Below, piece after piece: positions 39,614-49,912 of a DNA stretch of 64,000 bases (position 1 is the stretch's first letter; each line of letters opens with the position of its first letter). The notes beneath the pieces are model-generated. The model made no database searches. It was not told where the DNA came from and saw nothing but the letters and a program-made list of their open reading frames with translations. The stretch comes from Alishewanella agri BL06 (GTDB lineage Bacteria > Pseudomonadota > Gammaproteobacteria > Enterobacterales > Alteromonadaceae). The translations under genes were made by a program, and so were the position numbers. The stretch spans positions 1 to 64,000 of the forward strand of contig NZ_AKKU01000010.1 in assembly GCF_000272005.1 (NCBI RefSeq), in the 5' to 3' direction.

Positions 39614-41011
39614 ATGAGCGTTCAGACATTCGATCCCAGCCAAACCACCACGCTGGATACCCCGGCCAAAACCTTAGCCGAACAAGCCAGCAACGGCACG
39701 GGCAACAAAATAGGCTTTGTTTCGCTCGGTTGTCCGAAAAATCTGGTCGACTCAGAGCGGATCCTGACCCAACTTAAAGCTGAAGGCTACAATATCGTAC
39801 CAAGCTATGATGATGCCGAGCTGGTGATCGTGAACACCTGCGGTTTTATTGACTCTGCGGTGCAGGAATCCTTAGACACCATCGGCGAAGCGCTGGCGGA
39901 AAATGGCAAGGTTATTGTCACCGGCTGTTTAGGCGCCCGGGAAGATGAAATTCGTGAAGTGCACCCTAATGTACTGGGGATTACCGGCCCGCACAGTTAT
40001 GAGAATGTGCTAAAGCAGGTGCATGAGTTTGTGCCGAAGCCGAAATATGATCCCTTTACCATGCTGGTGCCGGACCACGGTGTAAAACTGACGCCGAAGC
40101 ATTATGCGTATTTAAAAATTTCTGAAGGCTGTAATCACCGCTGTACTTTCTGCATTATTCCGTCAATGCGCGGTGATTTGGTCAGCCGGCCGATTGGTGA
40201 AGTGCTGGATGAAGCGCAGCGCCTGAAAAACGCCGGCGTAAAAGAACTGTTGATTATCTCGCAAGATACCAGTGCCTATGGCGTTGATGTGAAACACCGC
40301 ACGGGCTTTTGGAATGGTCAGCCGGTAAAAACCTCAATGCAATCGCTGTGCGAAGCACTGGGCGAAATGGGCATTTGGGTGCGGCTGCATTATGTGTATC
40401 CCTATCCGCATGTCGATGACATTATTCCTCTGATGGCGCAAGGTAAAGTATTACCCTATCTGGATATCCCGTTCCAGCACGCCAGCCCACGGATTTTAAA
40501 ATTGATGAAACGGCCGGGACAGGCGGAAAAGGTACTGGAGCGGATCAAGAAATGGCGGCAAATTTGCCCGGATCTGACTATCCGTTCTACCTTTATTGTC
40601 GGCTTCCCGGGTGAAACCGAAGAAGATTTCCAGCTGTTACTGGATTGGCTGCAAGAAGCGCAGTTGGATCGGGTTGGCTGCTTTAAGTACAGCCCGGTCG
40701 ACGGTGCCAAAGCCAACGAGCTGCCGGATCCGGTGCCAGAGGATGTAAAAGAAGAGCGTTACCATCGTTTTATGCAGCTACAGCAAGCGATTAGTGCTGA
40801 GCGCTTGCAAGCTAAAGTCGGCCGCACCATCAGTGTGCTGATTGATGAAGTAGACGACGAAGGCGCTATTGGCCGTAGTTTTGCTGATGCGCCGGAGATT
40901 GATGGTGCGGTGTATCTGAATGGTGAAAACAGCCTAAAACCAGGTCAACTGGTGCAGGCGGTGGTAGAACATGCGGATGAATATGATTTATGGGCAACGC
41001 TGGTCGAATAA
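39614..41011 (+). CDS. rimO: Ribosomal protein S12 methylthiotransferase
   Basis: Radical-SAM enzyme of 465 residues that adds a methylthio group to an aspartate of ribosomal protein S12. The N-terminal UPF0004 domain has [18 protein letters not shown] and CLGAR cysteines for the second cluster; the radical-SAM CxxxCxxC motif is in [10 protein letters not shown]; a TRAM-like domain closes the protein. The ATG at 39614 is used because the upstream in-frame start falls within the promoter. It is expressed alone. Confidence 0.96.
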   Translation: MSVQTFDPSQTTTLDTPAKTLAEQASNGTGNKIGFVSLGCPKNLVDSERILTQLKAEGYNIVPSYDDAELVIVNTCGFIDSAVQESLDTIGEALAENGKVIVTGCLGAREDEIREVHPNVLGITGPHSYENVLKQVHEFVPKPKYDPFTMLVPDHGVKLTPKHYAYLKISEGCNHRCTFCIIPSMRGDLVSRPIGEVLDEAQRLKNAGVKELLIISQDTSAYGVDVKHRTGFWNGQPVKTSMQSLCEALGEMGIWVRLHYVYPYPHVDDIIPLMAQGKVLPYLDIPFQHASPRILKLMKRPGQAEKVLERIKKWRQICPDLTIRSTFIVGFPGETEEDFQLLLDWLQEAQLDRVGCFKYSPVDGAKANELPDPVPEDVKEERYHRFMQLQQAISAERLQAKVGRTISVLIDEVDDEGAIGRSFADAPEIDGAVYLNGENSLKPGQLVQAVVEHADEYDLWATLVE

Positions 41012-41042
41012 CACAGCGTGCCGAAGAATTGACAGTTACATA

Positions 41043-41059
41043 GAAATTTAACAAATTTC
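41043..41059. repeat. Palindrome upstream of the second EF-G gene (first)
   Basis: gaaattt and aaatttc are separated by 3 bases, giving a 17-base perfect palindrome about 83 bases upstream of the EF-G start. It may be a regulator site; no known operator is matched with confidence. Confidence 0.5.
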
Positions 41060-41062
41060 ACT

Positions 41063-41093
41063 GATTTTTTTTCGGGCAAACTGAAAAAAAATC
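41063..41093. repeat. Palindrome upstream of the second EF-G gene (second)
   Basis: gattttttttc and gaaaaaaaatc form a perfect 11-bp inverted repeat with a 9-base spacer, directly upstream of a TATATT -10 candidate at 41097-41102. On plus it lacks a following T-tract, so it looks like an operator or a curved upstream element and not a terminator for rimO. Confidence 0.55.
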
Positions 41094-41096
41094 CTG

Positions 41097-41102
41097 TATA
41101 TT
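41097..41102 (+). promoter_or_regulatory. Candidate -10 of the second EF-G gene
   Basis: TATATT lies 39 bases upstream of the ATG, right after the AT-rich palindrome. No good -35 is seen at 16-18 bases, which would suit a regulated promoter. Confidence 0.4.
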
Positions 41103-41141
41103 GTCGCCCTAATTTTCAAACCCTAGCTTATAGAGACTACT

Positions 41142-43229
41142 ATGTCAGCAGATTTATCCTTATATAGAAACATTGGTATCTTCGCGCACGTTGATGCCGG
41201 TAAAACCACTACCACTGAGCGGATCCTGAAATTAACCGGTAAAATCCATAAGCTGGGCGAAGTTCACGAAGGTGAATCGACTACCGACTTTATGGAACAG
41301 GAAGCTGAGCGCGGTATCACTATCCAGTCAGCGGCTGTAAGCTGTTACTGGAAAGGTCACCGTTTCAACGTTATCGATACCCCGGGTCACGTTGACTTCA
41401 CTGTAGAAGTATACCGTTCACTGAAAGTTCTGGACGGCGGTATCGGCGTATTCTGTGGCTCTGGTGGTGTAGAACCACAATCAGAAACCAACTGGCGCTA
41501 CGCGAACGACGCTAAAGTATCTCGTCTGATTTTCGTTAATAAATTAGACCGTATCGGTGCTGACTTTATCCGTGTAACTGAACAGGTTAAGAAAGTACTG
41601 GGCGCTAACCCACTGATCATGGTGTTACCAATCGGTCGTGAAGATACATTCACTGGCGTTGTTGACCTGTTAACCAAACAAGCTTACGTATGGGACGAGT
41701 CTGGCCAACCAGAAAATTACACTGTAACTGACGTGCCAGCAGATATGGCTGATGACGTTGAAATGTACCGTCAGCAGCTGATTGAAACCGCGCTGGAAAT
41801 GGACGATGACCTGCTGATGGCTTACATGGAAGGTGAAGAGCCTTCAATCGAAGAAATCAAGCGTTGTATCCGTAAAGGTACCCGCGATCTGGCTTTCTTC
41901 CCAACTTTCTGTGGTTCAGCCTTCAAAAACAAAGGTATGCAACTGGTGCTGGATGGCGTAGTTGAATATCTGCCTTCTCCAACTGAAGTTAACCCACAGC
42001 CACTGACTGACGAAGAAGGTAACGAAACTGGCCAGTACGCTATCGTTTCTGCCGACGAGCCATTCCGTGCGTTAGCGTTCAAAATCATGGACGACCGTTT
42101 CGGCGCCCTGACCTTTATCCGTATCTACTCTGGCGTACTGAACAAAGGCGATACCATTCTGAACTCGTTCACCGGTAAAACCGAGCGCGTTGGCCGGATG
42201 GTAGAAATGCATGCTAACGACCGTACCGACCTGACTACGGCTCAGGCAGGTGACATCGTTGCACTGATCGGTCTGAAAAACGTGCAAACCGGTCACACCC
42301 TGTGTGACGTGAAAAACCCTTGTACACTGGAGCCAATGGTATTCCCAGAGCCGGTAATCTCTATCGCAGTACAGCCAAAAGATAAAGGCGCTATCGAGAA
42401 GATGGGCGTGGCTATCGGCCGTTTGGTATCTGAAGATCCAACTTTCCGCGTTGAAACTGATCAGGACTCTGGCGAAACCATCCTCAAAGGTATGGGTGAA
42501 CTGCACCTGGATATCAAGATTGACATCCTGAAGCGTACTTATGGTGTTGAGCTGATTGTAGGTCAACCACAGGTTGCTTACCGCGAAACCATTACCCGTG
42601 AAGTTGAAGACAGCTACACGCACAAGAAGCAGTCTGGTGGTTCTGGTCAGTACGGTAAGATCGACTACCGCATTCGTCCGGGTGAAGTCAATACCGGTTA
42701 CACCTTTAAGTCAACCGTAGTGGGCGGTAGCGTTCCGAAGGAATTCTTCCCGGCTATCGAGAAAGGCTTTAAAGAAATGATGGCTACTGGTCCTCTGGCA
42801 GGCTTCCCGGTACTGGACGTTGAAGTTGAGCTGTTCGACGGTGGTTTCCACGCTGTTGACTCATCAGCTATCGCGTTCGAAATCGCTGCTAAAGGCGCTT
42901 TCCGTCAGTCTATGCCGAAAGCCGGTCCACAGCTGTTAGAGCCAATCATGAAAGTCGACGTTTTCACACCAGAAGACAACATCGGTGACGTGATCGGTGA
43001 CCTGAACCGTCGTCGTGGTATGATCTTAGGCCAGGAATCAGGCGCTATGGGCGTTCGCGTTAAAGCGCACGTACCACTGGCCGAGATGTTCGGTTATATC
43101 AGCCACCTGCGTACTATGACTTCTGGTCGTGGTCAGTTCTCAATGGAATTCGATCACTACTCACCATGTCCAAACAACGTGGCTGAAGTGGTTATCGCCA
43201 AAGAAAAAGAAAAGAAAGCTAACAAGTAA
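41142..43229 (+). CDS. fusA: Elongation factor G, isolated paralogue type
   Basis: A 695-residue translational GTPase. G1 is [12 protein letters not shown], the switch II region is DTPGHVDF, and G4 is NKLD. All five EF-G domains appear complete, so it should promote ribosomal translocation or a related step such as recycling. It is not in a str operon (no rpsL, rpsG or tuf nearby), which suggests the second EF-G present in many Alteromonadales; whether another copy exists cannot be seen here. It is preceded by two palindromes and ends with a strong terminator. Codon use looks clean and highly expressed (many GGT, CGT, GAA codons), unlike its downstream neighbour. Confidence 0.93.
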   Translation: MSADLSLYRNIGIFAHVDAGKTTTTERILKLTGKIHKLGEVHEGESTTDFMEQEAERGITIQSAAVSCYWKGHRFNVIDTPGHVDFTVEVYRSLKVLDGGIGVFCGSGGVEPQSETNWRYANDAKVSRLIFVNKLDRIGADFIRVTEQVKKVLGANPLIMVLPIGREDTFTGVVDLLTKQAYVWDESGQPENYTVTDVPADMADDVEMYRQQLIETALEMDDDLLMAYMEGEEPSIEEIKRCIRKGTRDLAFFPTFCGSAFKNKGMQLVLDGVVEYLPSPTEVNPQPLTDEEGNETGQYAIVSADEPFRALAFKIMDDRFGALTFIRIYSGVLNKGDTILNSFTGKTERVGRMVEMHANDRTDLTTAQAGDIVALIGLKNVQTGHTLCDVKNPCTLEPMVFPEPVISIAVQPKDKGAIEKMGVAIGRLVSEDPTFRVETDQDSGETILKGMGELHLDIKIDILKRTYGVELIVGQPQVAYRETITREVEDSYTHKKQSGGSGQYGKIDYRIRPGEVNTGYTFKSTVVGGSVPKEFFPAIEKGFKEMMATGPLAGFPVLDVEVELFDGGFHAVDSSAIAFEIAAKGAFRQSMPKAGPQLLEPIMKVDVFTPEDNIGDVIGDLNRRRGMILGQESGAMGVRVKAHVPLAEMFGYISHLRTMTSGRGQFSMEFDHYSPCPNNVAEVVIAKEKEKKANK

Positions 43230-43246
43230 TTGTCGCTTTTCGAAAC

Positions 43247-43272
43247 AGCCCCGCCCCGTGCGGGGCTTTTTT
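43247..43272 (+). terminator. Terminator after the EF-G gene
   Basis: An 8-bp GC-rich stem (agccccgc with gcggggct) with a 5-base loop and six T residues lies 17 bases after the EF-G stop. Confidence 0.9.
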
Positions 43273-43352
43273 ATGGCTGCGACTTGATCGCTATCAGCTT
43301 TGCTAAACACAAAAGCAGCTACACTAAGGCTTTAGTACCCTTAGGAGCCGCT

Positions 43353-44630
43353 ATGCGCTGTGCAACCGCCGAACAGGCGTTAAGTATCCTCGCCGATCAT
43401 GAGCAAATCTGGTGCCAATCTATGGCCGCCACGCCATGGTTCTTATTACAGGCCCTGGCGAAACTGGCACCACGCTATCAGAACCTTACACTGCTACAGC
43501 TACATACCGAACATAGCGAAATCTTGTGCCAACCCGAGCTACAAGGCCATCTGCGTCAGCGCTGCTTCTTTGTTGGCAGCAGTACCCGTAATGCCATTCA
43601 GTGTGGTCAGGCAGATTATGTACCAATTTTTCTGTCTGAAATTCCCAAACTATTCCGCAGTGGTGAGCAACCTCTCGATGCAGCATTAATTCAGGTGTCG
43701 CCGCCCGATAAACATGGTTACTGTAGCTTAGGCATTTCGGTCGAAGCCACCCGGGCCGCGCTGCAAATGGCGAAAAAAGTGATCGCCTGGGTTAATCCGC
43801 AAATGCCGCGTACCCATGGCGATTCTTTTATTCACCTAAGCCAAATTGACCGCTATGTCGAGTTTAGTGCGCCGATGCCGCTGCATCTGTCGGCGGAATT
43901 GGATCCGGTAACCCGGCAAATTGGCCAGCACGTTGCCAGCCTGATCCGCGATGGCGATTGTTTGCAAATGGGCATCGGTGCTATCCCGGATGCGACTCTG
44001 GCCTGCCTCGGATCGCACCAGCGTTTGGGGATCCATACCGAAATGTTTTCTGATGGCGTGTTGCCGCTGCTGGAAAGGGGCATCATTACTAATCAAAATA
44101 AAAAGAAACATCGCGGTAAAATTGTCACCACCTTCGCGATGGGCTCACAAGCCTTATATGATTTTGTCGATGACAATCCACAGGTCGTGTTTTTAGATGT
44201 GGAATACACCAACGATACGGCAGTGATCCGCCAGAATTCGCAAGTGGTGGCGATTAACAGTGCGCTGCAGGTTGATCTTAGCGGTCAGGTTTGTGCCGAT
44301 TCTCTCGGTACTAAGATCTATTCCGGTGTCGGTGGTCAGATGGATTTTGTCCGCGGCGCCAGTTTATCTGAAGGTGGCCGGGCTATTATTGCCCTGCCCG
44401 CTACCGCTGCGGGTGGCACAGTCTCGCGCATTTGCTCACTGTTAACACCCGGCGCCGGTGTGGTAACGACGAGAGCTCATGTGAATTATATTGTTACCGA
44501 ATATGGTATTGCACAATTACGGGGCCGCAGCCTGACCGAACGCGCTAAAGCTTTGATTGCCATCGCTGCACCACAATTTCAGGAGCAGCTGGCACAGCAA
44601 GCCTGGCAAGATTGGGGCCTTACTATATAG
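43353..44630 (+). CDS. Acetyl-CoA hydrolase / 4-hydroxybutyrate CoA-transferase family protein
   Basis: A 425-residue CoA-transferase-family enzyme. The GIHTEMFSDG motif carries the probable catalytic glutamate at residue 230, which would form the CoA-thioester intermediate. The C-terminal AAGGTVSRI and NYIVTEYGIAQLRGRSLTERA (in part) blocks are also typical. Members move CoA between acetate, 4-hydroxybutyrate or other acids, or hydrolyse acetyl-CoA; the exact substrate is not readable. The ATG at 43353 has a taggag ribosome binding site; a frame that continues 41 codons upstream runs through the EF-G terminator and is rejected. It appears monocistronic. Confidence 0.88.
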   Translation: MRCATAEQALSILADHEQIWCQSMAATPWFLLQALAKLAPRYQNLTLLQLHTEHSEILCQPELQGHLRQRCFFVGSSTRNAIQCGQADYVPIFLSEIPKLFRSGEQPLDAALIQVSPPDKHGYCSLGISVEATRAALQMAKKVIAWVNPQMPRTHGDSFIHLSQIDRYVEFSAPMPLHLSAELDPVTRQIGQHVASLIRDGDCLQMGIGAIPDATLACLGSHQRLGIHTEMFSDGVLPLLERGIITNQNKKKHRGKIVTTFAMGSQALYDFVDDNPQVVFLDVEYTNDTAVIRQNSQVVAINSALQVDLSGQVCADSLGTKIYSGVGGQMDFVRGASLSEGGRAIIALPATAAGGTVSRICSLLTPGAGVVTTRAHVNYIVTEYGIAQLRGRSLTERAKALIAIAAPQFQEQLAQQAWQDWGLTI

Positions 44631-44642
44631 CCAGTAAAGGAT

Positions 44643-44666
44643 AAAAAAGGGGGGCCAAAGGCCCCC
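44643..44666 (-). terminator. Terminator after the porin-like gene
   Basis: The minus strand reads gggggcc, a 3-base loop, ggccccc, then six T residues, 27 bases after the porin-like stop. On plus the same stem could also slow transcription from the CoA-transferase gene. Confidence 0.8.
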
Positions 44667-44692
44667 AACATCAGCAAGAACGGTTGCAGAAA

Positions 44693-45481
44693 TTAGAAAC
44701 GGAAGCTGGCACCCAGATGAAATAAATCATCGCCGGTATCAACGCTATCAAAGGTTACACCGGCACGCAGCGCCAAATTGGGCAACGCATACCACTGACC
44801 GCGAACGGTAAAGGCATCCGCTTCCGGATCAAATACCCCTTTGGTGGTCCAGTCATAGGCCAGGCCTAATGACACATTCTGACCAAAATAGTAATCAGCA
44901 GCGACGCCAAAGCGGCCCAGCGAACTGTCAGCTAAATCCATATAGCTGGCTTCAATATTGATAAAATCACCATGCGCCAGCGTCATTAACTTTTTGGTAC
45001 TAATACCGTACTGGGTGGTACTGCCGTCACCATCCGGACGCAGATGCTCAACATCTAATTTCACTAACCAGCTCGGGTCAACATAGTAACCCAGGCTAGC
45101 CTGACCGACGCGGTCATCACTATTGTTCAGCTCAGTCCATAACAAACTGGCATAGAAATTATGGCTAACGTCGCGATATTCGCCGCCCAGGCTCCAGCCA
45201 CTTAAACTGGTTTTGCCCAGGGTACCAAAATCAAACTGATTGTACTGATAACCGAATAACAGGCTGCTGCTACGGCTTAAAAAGCCGGCTTCTGCACGAG
45301 GCATATTATTCGGGGTTTGTACCGGGCTTAAATAAAACTGATGAGACAAGCTGTAGCTATCCAGCTCAGCATTAAGGATGTCGCCCCATTGATAATCCAG
45401 GTTGGTCTGGTGTTGAAAACTGTTGGCCAGCGCGCCGGCAGAACACAGAGATAAAGCGGTGGCGATTAAAGTACGTTTCAT
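44693..45481 (-). CDS. Putative outer-membrane porin
   Basis: A 262-residue exported beta-rich protein. A signal peptide covers about residues 1-18 (lysine-arginine start, then a hydrophobic stretch ending SAGALA). The mature part has alternating polar/aromatic strands typical of beta barrels (for example SWLVKLDVEHLRP) and ends in phenylalanine (GASFRF), the sorting signal for outer-membrane proteins. The ATG at 45481 follows an aggt ribosome binding site. It resembles the small porins annotated as putative porin in marine gammaproteobacteria; the substrate is unknown. It is monocistronic with its own terminator. Confidence 0.75.
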   Translation of the reverse strand: MKRTLIATALSLCSAGALANSFQHQTNLDYQWGDILNAELDSYSLSHQFYLSPVQTPNNMPRAEAGFLSRSSSLLFGYQYNQFDFGTLGKTSLSGWSLGGEYRDVSHNFYASLLWTELNNSDDRVGQASLGYYVDPSWLVKLDVEHLRPDGDGSTTQYGISTKKLMTLAHGDFINIEASYMDLADSSLGRFGVAADYYFGQNVSLGLAYDWTTKGVFDPEADAFTVRGQWYALPNLALRAGVTFDSVDTGDDLFHLGASFRF

Positions 45482-45601
45482 AGTTGACCTCACTTAGTCA
45501 GTTTTCCATTGATATTGTGCAACTGAGCGCATCTTAGGCGTTGCAACTTAATGAAAACTGAATAACCCTATGAAAACGTTTAGACTTTAAGCAGCCACCA
45601 C

Positions 45602-47617
45602 TTAATCTGCCGGTAATTCGAGCAATAACAGCTTTAGTTGGTGGATCTGATCCCGTAACGCCGCTGCCTGCTCAAACTCCAGATCGCGGGCATGCTGCAG
45701 CATTTTTTGCTCCAGTTGCTTAATTTCCGCCTGCAACTGATAAGGCGTTTTGCCCTGCCGCAACCGGCTTTGCTCCGCCACCTGCCGGAGTTTAGTATCA
45801 CCCTGCTGCGGCGCCTGCCCCAAATCCATCACATCGGCCACTTTTTTCTTAATGGCTTGAGGCGCAATACCATGCAAGGCATTAAACGCTTGCTGTTTGG
45901 CACGCCGCCGCTCTGTTTCAGAAATTGCCCGTTGCATGGAATCGGTGATGCGATCGGCATAGAGGATGGCGCGGCCACTGAGGTTACGCGCCGCGCGACC
46001 GATGGTTTGAATTAATGAACGCTCAGAGCGTAAAAAGCCCTCTTTATCGGCGTCCAGGATGGCCACCAACGATACTTCCGGAATATCCAGACCTTCCCGT
46101 AGCAGGTTAATCCCAACCAACACATCAAAAACACCAAGTCGCAGGTCACGGATAATTTCCATCCGCTCTACCGTATCGATATCAGAATGCAGATAGCGCA
46201 CCCGGATTTGGTGCTCGCTCAGGTATTCAGTCAGGTCTTCGGCCATTTTTTTGGTTAGGGTAGTCACCAGCACCCGTTCATTCCGCTCTGCCCGTCGCAT
46301 CGCTTCCGACATCAAATCATCAACCTGGGTCGCCACTGGCCGGATCTCAATTTCCGGATCCACCAGCCCGGTTGGCCTGACCACCTGCTCGACGACTTCG
46401 CCGGCGGAATGTTCCAGCTCATAGGCCGCCGGTGTCGCGGAAACATAAATTCGCTGCGGCGCGATCATTTCAAATTCTTCAAATTTCAATGGCCGGTTGT
46501 CCAATGCTGATGGCAGGCGAAAACCATAATTCACCAGGTTTTCTTTACGCGAGCGATCGCCTTTATACATGGCACCAATTTGCGAGATGGTGACATGTGA
46601 CTCATCGATAAACATCAGGCCATCTGCCGGAAAATATTCCAGCAAGGTTGGTGGCGGCGAACCGGGTTCGCGGCCAGACAAATAGCGGGAATAGTTTTCG
46701 ATGCCCGAGCAATAGCCCAGCTCCACCATCATTTCGATATCAAACTGCGTGCGCTGCGCGATCCGCTGCTCTTCCAGCAATTTATTCGCGGCTAACAGCT
46801 CCTGACGCCGGGCAGCCAAATCGACTTTAATTTGCTCGACGGCCGCTAAAATGGTTTCGCGTGGCGTGACATAGTGGGTTTTTGGATAAACCGTAAAGCG
46901 GGTGACAATTTTCTCAATAGCACCTGTTAAAGGATCAAATAAGCTAATTCGCTCAATTTCTTCATCAAACAGCTCTACCCGCACCGCGATATCATCCGAT
47001 TCGGCTGGAAAAATATCGATCACTTCTCCACGCACGCGGTAAGTAGCGCGCTCAAAAGCCAAATCATTACGGGTATATTGCAACTCAGCCAGGCGGCGCA
47101 GGATAAAACGCTGATCGACGATGTCGCCCTGCTTAAGATGCAATAACATTTGCATATAGGACTGTGGATCACCCAGACCATAGATGGCAGAGACGGAGGC
47201 GATAATGACGACGTCACGACGCTCCATCAGCGCTTTGGTTGCCGATAGACGCATCTGCTCAATATGTTCATTGATGGACGCATCTTTCTCAATAAAGGTA
47301 TCCGTCGACGGCACATAAGCTTCCGGCTGATAGTAATCGTAGTAGGAAACAAAATACTCTACCGAGTTATGCGGAAAAAAGGCTTTCATCTCACCATATA
47401 GCTGTGCCGCCAGCGTTTTATTGTGCGCCATGATCAAAGTGGGCCGCCCGACTTTCGCAATCACATTCGCCATGGTAAAGGTTTTGCCGGAACCCGTGAC
47501 GCCAAGTAGGGTTTGATGCGCCAGGCCAGCTTCCAGCCCCTCAACCAGCTTGCGAATCGCTTCAGGTTGATCGCCTGCCGGCTGGTAGTCCGACACTAAT
47601 TCAAATGCGCGTGACAT
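45602..47617 (-). CDS. uvrB: Excinuclease ABC subunit B
   Basis: Damage-verifying helicase-like subunit of nucleotide excision repair, 671 residues. Walker A is [14 protein letters not shown]; the beta-hairpin region with [12 protein letters not shown], the DESHVT helicase motif and the C-terminal UVR domain ([20 protein letters not shown], in part) are present. The ATG at 47617 ([11 protein letters not shown]) is the conserved start. It lies 8 bases after the MATE gene, and the damage-sensing partner Mfd is about 10 kb away. Confidence 0.97.
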   Translation of the reverse strand: MSRAFELVSDYQPAGDQPEAIRKLVEGLEAGLAHQTLLGVTGSGKTFTMANVIAKVGRPTLIMAHNKTLAAQLYGEMKAFFPHNSVEYFVSYYDYYQPEAYVPSTDTFIEKDASINEHIEQMRLSATKALMERRDVVIIASVSAIYGLGDPQSYMQMLLHLKQGDIVDQRFILRRLAELQYTRNDLAFERATYRVRGEVIDIFPAESDDIAVRVELFDEEIERISLFDPLTGAIEKIVTRFTVYPKTHYVTPRETILAAVEQIKVDLAARRQELLAANKLLEEQRIAQRTQFDIEMMVELGYCSGIENYSRYLSGREPGSPPPTLLEYFPADGLMFIDESHVTISQIGAMYKGDRSRKENLVNYGFRLPSALDNRPLKFEEFEMIAPQRIYVSATPAAYELEHSAGEVVEQVVRPTGLVDPEIEIRPVATQVDDLMSEAMRRAERNERVLVTTLTKKMAEDLTEYLSEHQIRVRYLHSDIDTVERMEIIRDLRLGVFDVLVGINLLREGLDIPEVSLVAILDADKEGFLRSERSLIQTIGRAARNLSGRAILYADRITDSMQRAISETERRRAKQQAFNALHGIAPQAIKKKVADVMDLGQAPQQGDTKLRQVAEQSRLRQGKTPYQLQAEIKQLEQKMLQHARDLEFEQAAALRDQIHQLKLLLLELPAD

Positions 47618-47625
47618 AACACTCC

Positions 47626-48975
47626 CTACTGATAACGTTGCACAACTTGTCGAAACCAATGATACGCCAAACCCGCGGTTAACAGATTACCCAGGGTAGC
47701 ACCGATAAAAACCCCGGGAACGCCGGCCAGTTTACCGCCCAGCCAGGCCAGCGGAATATAACAAACGAAAAACCGGATCAGGCTTAGAATCATTGCTTTA
47801 GCCGGCAGGTGTAAGGCATTAAATGACGAATTGGTCAGAATAATAATACCCTGTAAACCATAAGATAATGGCAGCAGCCAAATAAAATAATGAATATAGG
47901 TTGCGACCTGTTGGTCCCGGGTAAAAGCAGCAGCGATTGGATACGCCAGCAAGGCCAGTAACAAATAGACAGCGGCCTGCCACTTCAACACAAAGTGACA
48001 ACAGGTCAGATACGCTTGCTGCACCCGTCCCAACTGCCCCGCACCGAAATTCTGGCTTACCACTGGTGGCAACGTCATCGACAACGCCAGTACCACCAAA
48101 CAGGCAATGCTCTCCAGCCGCATCCCCACACCCAAGGCGGCAACGGCTTGTGGTCCATAACTGGCCATTATAGCTGTCAAAATCGCCATAGCGACCGGCG
48201 TTAACATATTCGCCGCTGCAGCCGGCAAACCGATATGTAAAATCCGGCGCCAGATGCCGAGCATTATCGGTACAGGTAACCAGATGCGGTCCAAAAGGCC
48301 ACGTTTAACGCTAAGCCAATACAGAATAAATAAGAAACCGGTTAACCAGGAAATCACCGTCGCCAGCGCCGCACCTTGCATGCCAAGCTCTGGGAAAGGC
48401 CCAAGACCAAAAATAAGTAGTGGATCCAGCACAGCGTTTACTAAGCCGCCACTGGCCATCACCAGGCTGGGGATTTTTGTTTCCCCTGCCGCCCGTAAGA
48501 TAGCATTACCAATCATTGGTGTGACCAGTAACACTGAACCGGCCAGCCAGACCAGCATATAGTCGTCAATATAATGTTGAATAGCGGCAGGTGCACCTAA
48601 CAAAGTGAACAGCGGCTTTAGAAATAATGCGGTAAGCAGCGCCAGAATCGTCACCAATAAGGCCGATAACCAGAGTGCTGCCAAGCTATCGGCCTTGGCT
48701 GATTCGGTAGCCCCGGCTCCCAGGGCTTTAGCAATCAAAGCGGAAGTCCCGATACTTAAGCCAATCGCCAGGCTGATAATCATAAAAGTAACAGGAAAAG
48801 TAAAACTGATCGCCGCTAATTGATCAGTCCCTAACAGACTAATAAAAAATGTATCGACCAGATTAAAACTCATTAGCGTTAACATGCCCCCTAGCACCGG
48901 CCAGGTCAGACGTTGCATCAAAGGTGCGATTTCGGCGCTAAGTAACGGATTAACAGAAGGCTTGGTCTCTGACAT
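47626..48975 (-). CDS. MATE-family efflux transporter
   Basis: A 449-residue inner-membrane protein with about 12 hydrophobic segments in two similar halves, the plan of MATE (multidrug and toxic compound extrusion) antiporters. N-half residues such as [21 protein letters not shown] (in part) and the helix pair near [19 protein letters not shown] are typical. MATE proteins exchange Na+ or H+ for cationic drugs; specificity is unknown. The ATG at 48975 is favoured over a start 13 codons upstream. It lies directly before uvrB, with which it may be co-transcribed. Confidence 0.9.
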   Translation of the reverse strand: MSETKPSVNPLLSAEIAPLMQRLTWPVLGGMLTLMSFNLVDTFFISLLGTDQLAAISFTFPVTFMIISLAIGLSIGTSALIAKALGAGATESAKADSLAALWLSALLVTILALLTALFLKPLFTLLGAPAAIQHYIDDYMLVWLAGSVLLVTPMIGNAILRAAGETKIPSLVMASGGLVNAVLDPLLIFGLGPFPELGMQGAALATVISWLTGFLFILYWLSVKRGLLDRIWLPVPIMLGIWRRILHIGLPAAAANMLTPVAMAILTAIMASYGPQAVAALGVGMRLESIACLVVLALSMTLPPVVSQNFGAGQLGRVQQAYLTCCHFVLKWQAAVYLLLALLAYPIAAAFTRDQQVATYIHYFIWLLPLSYGLQGIIILTNSSFNALHLPAKAMILSLIRFFVCYIPLAWLGGKLAGVPGVFIGATLGNLLTAGLAYHWFRQVVQRYQ

Positions 48976-49244
48976 GATACACACTGCAGCATAAGGGCCG
49001 CTTATTGTAGTCAAATTTGGCGCCCGCTACCATGGATCAGGCTTATTTAGCTATGATCGTCCGGATAAAGTACACATTGCTGACAAATCATGCGCTGCGG
49101 CTCCTCTTGGCAACGACAGCGAACTATTGCCATAAACAAATTTTGTAAGTGACTGTATTTAAAGGAATAAAAAATTCACCGCAAAGTACTTGACCCGAGC
49201 CAAAGCCATCCAGTGTAAGGCTTAGCGGCAACAGATAACCTATA

Positions 49245-49275
49245 ACTCACAGACTTATCCACAGCTTCTGTGAGT
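49245..49275. promoter_or_regulatory. DnaA box in a hairpin loop
   Basis: A perfect DnaA box, TTATCCACA at 49255-49263, sits in a 15-base loop between the arms actcacag (49245-49252) and ctgtgagt (49268-49275). Only one box is seen, so this is not an origin; its role, if any, is unproven. Confidence 0.4.
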
Positions 49276-49414
49276 AACTTTCGCCAACCCTTTCGCGACA
49301 AGCTAACTGGCAATGCAACAGCAACGATAGCGGTAGAAAACGCTGGCAAAAGCAGCATAGTGGCGAAACTCTATGCAAGTGAACTCTTCGGCTGAAAATC
49401 AGCTTGGCAAAGTG

Positions 49415-49443
49415 TTGACAGTCTTGTTGGCTGGCATTAGTAT
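49415..49443 (+). promoter_or_regulatory. Promoter of the tRNA-Asn cluster
   Basis: A perfect -35 (TTGACA, 49415-49420), exactly 17 bases, and TAGTAT at -10 (49438-49443), followed by the GC-rich discriminator tgcgcccc. This is the layout of strong, stringently controlled stable-RNA promoters. Confidence 0.85.
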
Positions 49444-49463
49444 TGCGCCCCGTTGAATGCTGT

Positions 49464-49540
49464 TCCCTAGTAGCTCAGTTGGTTAGAGCGGCGGACTGTT
49501 AATCCGTAGGTCACTGGTTCGAGTCCAGTCTGGGGAGCCA
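49464..49540 (+). tRNA. tRNA-Asn (anticodon GTT), copy 1
   Basis: A 77-base tRNA with encoded CCA. The acceptor arms tccctag and ctgggga pair (one G-T wobble); the D-loop (agctcagttggttagagc), the anticodon loop ctgttaatc with GTT, and the T-arm ggttcgagtcc are standard. The sequence is very close to E. coli tRNA-Asn. Confidence 0.97.
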
Positions 49541-49563
49541 ATCCCTCAAAGCATTCTCGGCGT

Positions 49564-49640
49564 TCCCTAGTAGCTCAGTTGGTTAGAGCGGCGGACTGTT
49601 AATCCGTAGGTCACTGGTTCGAGTCCAGTCTGGGGAGCCA
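49564..49640 (+). tRNA. tRNA-Asn (anticodon GTT), copy 2
   Basis: Identical in all 77 bases to copy 1, 23 bases downstream. The spacer has no promoter, so the copies are probably cut from one transcript. Confidence 0.97.
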
Positions 49641-49660
49641 AATCCTAAATACCTTTCTGT

Positions 49661-49737
49661 TCCCTAGTAGCTCAGTTGGTTAGAGCGGCGGACTGTTAAT
49701 CCGTAGGTCACTGGTTCGAGTCCAGTCTGGGGAGCCA
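49661..49737 (+). tRNA. tRNA-Asn (anticodon GTT), copy 3
   Basis: Identical to copies 1 and 2, 20 bases after copy 2. A weak aggc/gcct hairpin and a T-rich stretch follow at about 49750-49776 and may end the transcript. Confidence 0.97.
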
Positions 49738-49912
49738 CTTACTTCTGTCAGGCACCAAGCCTAAACTGTTTTTACATTTACCTCACGCTGGCGTCAAATC
49801 AAGGTTATTTATTTATTTTTAAAGTTTTTTTTGCTTTAATATAGACAATATCTGCAACACTGACCTTCCAAGCTTCTTTCAGGGATAATGCTATGTCCGG
49901 TGGTAAGGAATT

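Larger units (their letters stand above)
48976..49463. other. Non-coding stretch between the MATE gene and tRNA-Asn
   Basis: About 490 bases without a supportable gene. It contains a perfect DnaA box (TTATCCACA, 49255-49263) in the loop of a stem, and the tRNA promoter (49415-49443). Short open frames exist but have no ribosome binding site or homologue-like features. It reads like a long tRNA-operon upstream region. Confidence 0.6.

Noticed and set aside
43230..43352. CoA-transferase frame extended upstream to the EF-G stop
   Set aside because: It would translate through the EF-G terminator hairpin; the ATG at 43353 has its own ribosome binding site.
49176..49358. 60-codon minus-strand frame upstream of the tRNA cluster
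   Set aside because: No ribosome binding site; it overlaps the DnaA-box hairpin and looks like chance in a structured leader.
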